From Macrolepiota albuminosa (Eukaryota; Basidiomycota; Agaricomycetes; Agaricales; Agaricaceae), in contig JAMWFC010000046.1 in assembly GCA_027475525.1 (NCBI GenBank), positions 2,790,001 through 2,854,000 of the forward strand: a DNA stretch of 64,000 nucleotides, given 5' to 3'. Shown piece after piece: positions 56,080 to 64,000 of the stretch (the stretch's first letter is position 1; every line of letters starts with the position of its first letter). A program made the position numbers and the translations under genes. Under the pieces are notes generated by a model. The model saw nothing but the letters and a program-made list of their open reading frames with translations, searched no databases and had not been told where the DNA came from.

Positions 56080-56507
56080 AAAAGAATATATTGATGAGCT
56101 CCCTTTTTCTATTACTTATCTTACTTATCTTTCTTGCCGATACTTACTGTATTATATTCCACAGACAATTCCTTACATAGTCAAGTCGCAGCGCTAGCGT
56201 GTCGCCAACGCTTAGCGCTCTGTGCAACTCTCGCCAAGGGTTTTTCGCTATGATGATTTACTGAGTGTTTCCCTTTCTCCTCAAAAATTTGTCTAAGTCC
56301 CACACCCATTACTCCTTTTGCTAAAAACCTATCTTAGAATACTTGCCGCTTGCTCTTTGCTTTATTTTCTCTGCTCTCTGCCGTGGCGCTAACTCAGATT
56401 ATGGGACTTATACTTCCACTCGGCAAGAAGGCGGCAAGATGTATATATACACGTACGGGAAGAAACAAAAATTTATATACACGACGGCCTATCTACCCTA
56501 AGGTCTG
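56080..56507. other. Convergent spacer of A2
   Basis: 428 bp between pol and the antisense gene stop. It contains the conserved block (minus strand GGGAAACACTCAGTA...ATCATCAT, about 56237-56283) seen in A1 and B2. No ORF. Confidence 0.55.
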
Positions 56508-58822
56508 TCAGTCTTCACGATTGGAAAGCGGCAAGGAGTCATCGAATGGCAGGAGGTCGCCAACCTGAACCTGATTGAGGACTTGCCACTCTAGCGCCTC
56601 GTTGCAGTCGGCCTGGTATTCCTCGAGGGTCTCCATGCTACGGGTCAAGTTGGAGTACCGGAGTTGCGAAGCCATAATCTGTTGTCGAACGTGTTCGCGC
56701 TCGCGACCCAATACCGCACGCATGCTTGCCGCCCGTACTCCCAGCCGCTCTATAACCTGAGGAGGGTACGTTCGCGCTCGCGACCCAATACCGCACGCAT
56801 GCTTGCCGCCCGTACTCCCAGCCGCTCTATAACCTGAGGAGGGTACAGGGCCACCATGGGATAGACCAAGTCCTCCCCCAGCCACTCGTAAGAGTCGCCA
56901 GTGACTCTTGGCTGAGGCTGGGGGGTCCACAACAAGGGCCCACTCGAGCTCGTCCAGAGCTGCGTCGCTAAGTCGCCCTCACTTACCCAAGGGGCGGCAG
57001 GCTCCACCGTCAGCAACTCCTGGAACTTGCCAGGGACGTCTCGTAAAGTCTCCTCCGGTTCTCCCTCGGCATCCTCATTACCACCCTCTACCTCCTTGCG
57101 ACTAGGCGATCCTCCACATGTCTCCTCCTCCCCGGCCAACTCCTGCGTGCTAGTGGACTCTCCCATCACGACATCACCTTCATCGCCTGGGGCGCCAGGA
57201 GTCGAAACATCGAGTGGCGCGTTCTTGGGCAAGGCGAGGGGGGACAATAGGCGACTGGGACCAGCCTCACCGCTAACGGAAGGGAGGCGGCTGGCAGCAA
57301 GGGCTTCTCCAAGCTCCCTCATCTCCGTGTCCTCAGCAGTTGGAGAGGAAGGGGGCGACTCAATGCATACTCGCTTGGCCTTACCCTTGCCCTTGCTTGG
57401 GGAGGAGGCCTTGCGTTTTTCCTGGCGCTCGCCAGCGCTGCGCTTGCCGACCGATTCCAATTCATCTCCTTGGCACGTCGGCAGCGCCAAGGAGGACTTG
57501 CTGATTTTGGCCGCTCTCCCAGCGGCAACCTCCTTGTGTTCCCCCTTGACAAACTCCCTCGCTCGCTTCACCAGAACCGCCCAGGAAAAAGTCTTCTCAA
57601 CAAAGAGGTCAGGCACACCGCCACGCTCACGACTCTTGGCACCATCAATGGTACAGGCACGCTTGAGAGTGCCGCATCGGTAGCACGGTTGAGCGCCAGT
57701 GGGGAACCAACAACTCTCGGGGTCGTTGTCGGCCCAGCATTTGTCACACTACCCTTACTTGAGAACCAGAACTATATGAAGAGCTAAGGCGACTTACCGC
57801 TCCACGCAAATTTTTAAACTCCTGGCGCGTTGCCAGGGAAACTGTGCGCTTGTTCTTCATCTCAGGCAACTCCACTCCTCCCTCAATGCCCTCATCCATC
57901 ACTACATCTTCCCGGCGCGGCAAGAGCAGACCCCTCAGCTCCTTGTTGTCAAACGTTGTCTGACTAGGGAGCTGGGAGAGAGTCAGTAGAAAGTCGGCAA
58001 AGAGTCACTACGGCATACCTTGTATTGAGGGCCCTTCCCCTTACGAGACTAGCAAAAGTCAAAGTCAGTAAGAAGAGACGCCAATAACAGCAGACTCACC
58101 TTTTTCTTCAAAGCCTTGCCAGGCTTTGAAGGCAAACCCTGTGTGCCTGCCGGCAGTGTGGGGCTCTGAACACTGCCGGCGCGAGACCCCTTGCTAGAAC
58201 CCTCGGCAACAGACTCCTTCTTCTGCTCCTTGGCGAGCTCTGCCCGCACTACCGCCAAAGTGTGCGCAGCAGCAGCAGCGGCAGCCTCCTCCTGCTCTTG
58301 CTCGATCTGCAATCGAGCAAGGGGCTCTAGTACCTCTTGCTTGCTATGAGGGGATAGTTCAGTCCATAGCTAGGGAAGGAAAGGTCAGAAGCTACTTACT
58401 CGGTTGCCGATGCGCTTATGGTCATTGGCAACGTGCCAGAGAGAATATCCTCCAGCTCATCCTCGATGGTGGGGATGGGGGGAGGCGCCTAGGTAACAAT
58501 CAGCTAAGCGACACGGCAGGAAGCAGAAACAACTTACGAAGCGGGAGAAGGGTGCTAACCACTCAGCGCCACGATTATCGACATATCGAGCACAACACCA
58601 CTCCTGCACCTCGATCTCGCGATCCCAGCCAACGCCAAGGACCCTCACCTCATACCACTTCTCCAGCAGCTTCATCACGCCAACCACCAAGTTTTGAGAC
58701 GCCTCGGCGCCAACGCCCTCAATGTGCCGAATAAAACGATTGGCCTTGGCGATGTAGGCATACGCGGCTTCTTGAGCAGCTTGAGAGGGAACGGGGGGCG
58801 GAGTTGGAATACGGAAGGACAT
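56508..58822 (-). CDS. Antisense spliced gene of A2: Zn2Cys6-cluster-like protein (copy 2)
   Basis: About 661 aa after counting a 77-bp duplication (56693-56769 repeated) once. Exons on the minus strand: 58822-58538, 58488-58400, 58343-58100, 58048-58019, one of 174 nt near 57970-57797, and 57748-56508. Exons 1, 2, 4 and 5 have the same lengths as copy 1 (285, 89, 30 and 174 nt). The cluster C-x2-C-x8-C-x8-C-x2-C-x6-C opens the last exon (CDKCWADNDPESC...). An Ala/Glu/Gln-rich helix replaces part of exon 3. The reading frame has remained open although A2's gag and pol carry several stops, which may mean selection on this gene, recent conversion, or chance. Confidence 0.75.
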
Positions 58823-58979
58823 ATTTTATTTTATTGAGCGCCAGGAAAAGATGGGAAGAAGAAACGAAGTCCAAACTCGCGCGCCAGGACTATAAACAAA
58901 ATCTCAAGAACGCATGGACCACTTGTCACAAAAGCGGTAACGATAGCCTTATTTGGTGACTGAGGACAGTCAATTTTTC

Positions 58980-58992
58980 AGTTGGGGGGAAA
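58980..58992 (+). promoter_or_regulatory. Polypurine tract of A2
   Basis: AGTTGGGGGGAAA directly before TGATAGG of the 3' LTR, on the plus (sense) strand. Confidence 0.78.
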
Positions 58993-59928
58993 TGATAGGA
59001 CCCCATACAGGATCAGCACATCAACGGCAGGCTACGGCAACACGGCACAGGTCCGGGATACCTTAGCGCACGCTAACTAACCATTTTTGGCAATATTTGA
59101 CGGCCGCACATGGCAAGAAGCAGATCCAATCAGTGATAGCACCGACGGCAGACAGAATGACAACTGACAGATGGCATCAGTCACTGACGACAGCGCTTAG
59201 CGAGAAGCCTGATGATCTATCAAAAACTGATGGACAGCTTGGCATTTGACCTTGGCGTCTGACACCGCTTAGCGTCTCGATTTGGCACCTGACATCGCTT
59301 AGGTACTCTGACGGACAGAAGGGTGATGGAGTAATGGTTTAGCTTCGCGATCTGTCACCTGGCGTCGCTAAGGCTCTTGAATGGACGGTAGGGATCTGAA
59401 ACCGTTGGAGCTACTCCTATGAAATTTTCTAGTTTACCGCACTCTGGCGTCATTAGCCACTGGCGACGGCAAACTCATTGTAGTATAAAAGTACTTACCG
59501 ACTTGTACATAGACCATCGAACAATAGACCAGAGTTTCCTGCTCCCCTTTCTTCAGTCTCCCTTACGCTCAAGAGCTCATTTACGGTCAGCAACGTCAAA
59601 CTCATCGGCAGTTACAGACACTTGCCAACACTCGACACATTCGCGCCTTGCAGCTACGGCAGGCATTATTGACGCTTAGACCTTGCTAAGCATACCGGGT
59701 TCTTGCCGCTTACCTTTGCCGTGTTTACTTACTGCTCCTTCCCTAGGTGCTTTACCTTAGCGCTTGACACTTGCCGAACCCGTTACCGACTTTTCCCCTT
59801 TTTCACAGGCGCATTCTCTGGGACCTGCCCAGGACTCCTCACATCACTTATAGCGCGCCCAAACGCAAGCAATTGGTATGGTAACACTATTAATACATTT
59901 GTTACTGACCAAACTTTGGGCGTTATCA
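58993..59928 (+). repeat. A2 3' LTR (LTR-A)
   Basis: 936 bp, TGATAGG...CGTTATCA. Followed by target duplication ATAC and the last four bases of LTR-E (59933-59936). Confidence 0.92.
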
Positions 59929-59940
59929 ATACTACAACAA

Positions 59941-61052
59941 CTACTCTGGTATCACAAAGCCCCTCAACCAGCTCACGTGCAAGGATATTGCCTGGAACTG
60001 GGACAGTAAGTGCCAGAGCATCTTTAACTTGCTCAAGGAGGCCTTCACAGCAGCCTCTGTACTCCGGCACTACGACCCCACCCTCCCAATCATCCTGGAA
60101 TGCAACACCTCCAACTACACCATTGCCAGGATTCTCTCGCAGATGGGATCTGATGGTGGGGAATCCCAGCCAGTCGCCTTCTACATCTGGTCTATAATTG
60201 ACGCCAAGCTCAACTACGACATCTATGACAAGGAGCTCCTTGCCATCGTCTCGAAGCCTTCAAACAATGGCGAGCCTACCTTGAGGGAGCCCGGCACCAG
60301 ATCCAGGTCTACTTGGATTACAATAACCTGCAGTACTTCACCACGACCAAGCAACTTAGTTGATGACAGGCCCGATGGTCCAAAATCCTCTCGGAGTACA
60401 ACTTCATGATCCAGTACTGCCCGGGACAACTCAGGGCCAAACCCAATGCCCTCATCCAGCAACTGGACGTCTACTCCAAGAAGTCCTTCAAGGTGGAACG
60501 CAATGCGTTCAATCATCACGTGGTGATCTCTCCCAAATATCTGAATGCCATACTGATTCTAAACAACGAAGGGACCCTGAGTCAGATCCGCTGCACCCCC
60601 CAAGACAAGTACTTCACCGTCCATAACTCCCAGAACCCCCCCGATGGAACCAACCGGGACCCTGCCTTCTCCTTGTCCTCCGACAAAAAACTCCTCCTTT
60701 GGGATGGCCGCATCTATGTCCTGGATCATGCCCAACTTTGCTACGATGTTCTCCGCCAACACCACAACCACAAGCTCTGGGAACACTCTGAGATATGTAA
60801 GACCCTCCAGCTTATCTCCTGGGCTTACTTTTGGCCAGGGTTGAAGAAGGATGTGACCCACTACATTCGATCATGCAAACCCTGCCTCCAGGCCAAGGTT
60901 CCCCAACACCAACTCTATAGACTCCTGAAACCTCTGCTGGCTGTACGACACCCTTGGTCCTCCATATCCCTGGATCACATTGTCGAACTCCCAGAATTTG
61001 AAGGGTTCGATGCCATTCTCGTTGTTGTATATAGGCTGACCAAACAGGGCAT
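59941..61052 (+). pseudogene. Element F continued: RNase H and integrase N-terminus
   Basis: Resumes the F pol after the nested stack. The joined point reads FYQRFIDN then YSGITKPLNQL, a normal RT/RNase H junction. RNase H has LECNTSNYTIARILSQM (catalytic Asp lost in ECNTS) and KLNYDIYDKELLAIV. The integrase zinc finger has H-x4-H-like residues and C-x2-C in SCKPCLQAK (about 60870-60896), then SISLDHIVELPE with the first catalytic Asp (about 60966). It ends near 61052 at LTR-G, before the remaining D and E residues. Confidence 0.83.
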
Positions 61053-61809
61053 TGTCAGGTTCTGCTGAGCCAGGGGCTTTCCAGGAAAGCAATGCCCTTA
61101 CGAGGCAGACTTGATCTACAGATACTCAGGTGTCTGGAACTCCAGGGCTAGGACTCCGGGGTTCAAGACACGGACAAGACCGGGGAAGGGAACTTGATCT
61201 GGGGGTTTTGAGTTTTAGAGGCTGAGGGTTGAAAGGTGGTCAAGTCAGAAACCAGGGGTTCTAAGACAAGACCGGGTTAACAAATTGTAAGTTGCGAAGT
61301 ACATACCAAACTTAAAGCACGTGGTTGTTCAAGTGTGCTGGTCAAAGCATGCCAGTCAGCACCTACCAATCAAGCAGAGGGCACGCAGCAATTCAAGTTA
61401 ATATCAAGATTAGCGAGTACAACAGGGAACTACACTATAAGTACTATGGGACCAGGTCTCAAGGTTCCAGTGTGTCTGGGATAAGTTCCAGGAGGCATTG
61501 AGTAGCGGACAGGGACCGTATACCTGGATTGCGCATGTGGGGCGTGCAATCAATTGGCGTGGAGGGAGTTGTGATGTGTGATGTGTGATGGCCAGAAGCA
61601 AGCAGCGTGATCTGATTGTTGATGGCGGTTGATCCTGGGGTCCGTAATGCAGGGTTGCCGGGGGTGCTAGTTGATGGTGGTCTTTGATGCGTGTGATGGT
61701 GGCATCGGCAGCCGTGGGGGCGGGGCACATTGTGGGGTTGACAAGAGAGGCTCCTGGATGGGGCTCCAGGGATGTGCCGAGGAGGTTCCAGAGGGGAGGG
61801 GTTGTGACA
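61053..61809. repeat. LTR-G copy 2
   Basis: 757 bp, TGTCAGGTTC...GTTGTGACA, clearly related to 35151-35889 but diverged. The flanks (GGCAT and AAAGC) do not form a target duplication, so this copy marks a rearranged junction between element F and the ORF3-like sequence. Confidence 0.8.
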
Positions 61810-63365
61810 AAAGCTGCTGAATTGGAGCACAATATGAATAAGCACCAAGAAAGCCACCAGGATTATCCCTGTGAGCTTAGAGGTTTGAATATTTATGAAT
61901 TGAACAGTGGAAAGACTTAATTCCTTCTTTAAGAACAGGTTTGACTGCCATTTTTATTATTTGTCCACAAATAATAACATGTATATAGGGAATGAAGCTC
62001 ACAATGCATATGCACACAAGACTGCCATTTTTATTATTTGTCCACAAATAATAACATGTATATAGGGAATGAAGCTCACAATGCATATGCACACAAGTCT
62101 ATCCATATGAGTGGGTATGACAACACTAAGGGGCTTCTGAGAAGGATTGTACCATGGAGGTTCTCTATGAACCCCCTCCAGTTGCACAAGTTAGTAGAGT
62201 TAATCTGCAACCAATTTGCACCAGCCAACAACAGGATTGCCAGCTACTATTTATACAGGGAGTTCAGGTGTGTGAGCAATGCATGTGATGCAAGCGCTTA
62301 AGATAAGACCATGACAATGGTCTTGAACCAGACTGAGTACAAGGAAGTGAATCCTCCATTTGACACTTGCTCAGCTATGATGAGGAAGTTGCCTCTGCCT
62401 GTGCCTGAGGAGATTGTGCATATGAAGGAGTGGAGGAGCCACCGCACTACTACGTTAGCCAGTGTTAGTTTTGAACAGATTGAGAAGATGCTAGACCTGA
62501 AAAAATGGGCCCAGAGTATATTGTATTTTGGGTGCCCAGGGATGCCCAATGCTATACTAGATATAGCATTTGATACAGCTTATTGAATATATTGGAGAAC
62601 TATATTTGATTATGCATTAACCAGATCCTTGTCACTGCAAAGCAAGGCATGGTCCTCCTTTGCCTGTCAAATGGTCCTCATGCTTGCTAAGCCAGGACTG
62701 TACTGCAAGATGGTCCAGAAGTTTAATCTGGCCCACTCCAATAAACCATTTGTTTCTGCCTTATAGACTGCAGTGTCTATTATGATGTAGCTGGCACCAT
62801 TACTAAGAACAATGTTTTGTGAGGGTTGCTCCACAATCAGATTCTAATAGAGTGGGTTGACTATGCCTATACTTATGGTGTGGTATATCTTGAATATCAA
62901 TTTTTCCAACCAAGTGCAGACATGCCTCAGTTCATTCATATGGACAATAAACAGCATTGGTATATGCACATATATGGGAAACCAGTGGCCATCTCTGAGT
63001 GTGATTGTTGGAAAACATCTATGGATAAAGACATTCATTGCCTTTAGGTGCTCTTGGCCAAGGAGGAGAATGAACAGCGGCAGTTTTATGCCAGCCATGG
63101 GCTACACTATGATATTGAGTCAGATCCCAATGTGCATCATTTGTGGAAGCAAACTGTACAACATGGATCGCTACCCCAATCCTGCCCCAGCTTTGTGGCT
63201 GATTCATCTGTTGCATTGGGTTCACATCTTACCCTTGACAACACACTGGCTCTGTCCTCACAACCTCCTTCCCTCGACAAACATATGCAATCCCCTCAAC
63301 TTGAGGATTACCCTTCTAGTCCACACAAACCACTGGCTTCTCCTATTGCACCAGACATGGCATGA
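61810..63365 (+). pseudogene. Divergent relative of element D ORF3
   Basis: Collinear with the conserved part of ORF3: a Glu/Lys-rich helix, then HFYYLSTNN-like, NPLQLHKLVELICNQFAP, SFEQIEKMLDLKKWAQSILY, GCPGMPNAI, SLSLQSKAWSSFACQ and a C-terminal SPIAPDMA before the stop at 63363-63365. Several stops and frameshifts are present (for example 61918, 62299, 62583), and a 77-bp duplication begins at 61943. It lies directly before LTR-E, as ORF3 lies before the LTR of D, so it belongs to another element family with the same plan. Confidence 0.72.
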
Positions 63366-63405
63366 TTGCACATTTTCTCTAGCCTCTTCTTTTGAGACCG
63401 TATGC

Positions 63406-64000
63406 TGATACAATGCTGTACCAGCAGTCAGTGACACAACATGCACCAGAAGTCAAAATAAACATTTAATCATAAGACTAAAAACTGTAAGCCTCCTGGT
63501 AGCAGTTTCAACAAATTTATATCTCCAAAACATCCCAATAAATACACAGAAAAGTACAGAACAACAGGCAGGAACCAGCTCAAACTATCAGCTCAACAAT
63601 AGTCTAACTACTGTTATGAGGAGAGGAAGCATGGAAGCTGGCAGAGGTGACAAAATAGGATCAAATTGTGATGATTTAAATCAAGGTCTGATCTGACCCA
63701 ATTTGACATGACTGAAAAGAGAAAGGGAAAGAAGCATGGAGGGATATCAAAAGAGATGAATGGAATGGTGGCACTGAAACATGCATCACCAAAATGGAAA
63801 ATGGAACAACAAATTAGGTCAGAAATGCTGGGAGGTCAAGAGCAAAAAGTCATGTGATTAGGTAGTCTGTGCACTGGAAAATTAGTATAAATAGTCCAAG
63901 TAGAGTAGAGAATAACCAGGCATTTGATAGGCAAAGGCCCAGTGGTTCCCAGGGAATAAATTACCTAGGCTAGAGTTTATTGAACATCTCTTATTGGAAG
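63406..64000 (+). repeat. LTR-E copy 2, running off the window
   Basis: Starts TGATACAATGCTGTACC and resembles 15825-16821 through most of its visible length. Probably the 3' LTR of the element carrying the ORF3 relative. Confidence 0.75.

Larger units (their letters stand above)
16822..59928 (+). mobile_element. Element A2: Ty3/gypsy retrotransposon split by five nested insertions
   Basis: Plus-strand element with termini TGATAGG...ATCA and target duplication ATAC (16818-16821 and 59929-59932). Its own parts: 5' LTR 16822-17097 plus 33809-34549; gag-protease 34550-38953; pol 38926-42206 plus 55299-56079; antisense gene 58822-56508; polypurine tract 58980-58992; 3' LTR 58993-59928. Nested within it are element B2 (17098-33808), a solo LTR-G (35151-35889), a solo LTR-A (37155-38117) and chromovirus D (42207-55298). 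Several CGA codons have become TGA, so A2 is older and dead. Confidence 0.88.

Overview
The window looks like a transposon-dense segment of an Agaricomycete-type basidiomycete genome. The evidence is short GT-AG introns of about 46-58 bp, one spliced host gene (NDUFA9-type complex I subunit), and a stack of Ty3/gypsy LTR retrotransposons of fungal character. I see no tRNA, rRNA, CRISPR array or bacterial operon. Two 100-N scaffold gaps (1932-2031 and 13250-13349) and at least 23 direct duplications with a period of exactly 77 bp show a short-read, de Bruijn-type assembly. Those 77-bp duplications are probably assembly artefacts and create many of the apparent frameshifts.

Layout. 1-1000: a broken acidic ORF. 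1133-1931: the NDUFA9 gene, cut by a gap. 2323-4659 and 13424-13713: 5' end of a minus-strand gypsy element (B1), whose LTR was hit by a complete younger element A1 (4660-13423, TSD ACGT). 13714-61052: an old plus-strand gypsy element (F), split by a solo LTR-E, into which a 43-kb composite was nested. That composite is element A2 (16822-59928, TSD ATAC). Its 5' LTR was hit by element B2 (17098-33808), its gag by two solo LTRs, and its integrase by chromovirus D (42207-55298, TSD TACTG), which itself contains two solo LTR-C copies. 61053-64000: an LTR-G copy, a degraded relative of D's extra ORF, and the start of another LTR-E.

Elements A and B share one plan: gag-protease in one frame, then an overlapping pol frame (RT, RNase H, integrase) reached by a candidate -1 shift at a conserved TGTTTTC. 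After pol comes at least one multi-exon gene on the OPPOSITE strand, then a polypurine tract and the 3' LTR. The antisense gene encodes a predicted 660-730 aa protein with a Zn2Cys6-like cluster (CX2CX8CX8CX2CX6C), and its intron positions are conserved between copies. B2 carries two further short antisense relatives. This LTR-element-borne, antisense, spliced, DNA-binding-like gene family is the strongest candidate for an undescribed system here. A second candidate is the long non-envelope ORF3 downstream of the chromodomain integrase in element D, which also occurs beside LTR-E.

Nine insertions of the A/B/C LTR families have mappable flanks. All show 4-bp target duplications, and eight of the nine have CG as the central dinucleotide in at least one copy. 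Most stop codons in the older copies are CGA-to-TGA changes when compared with intact copies, which fits CpG deamination of methylated repeats.
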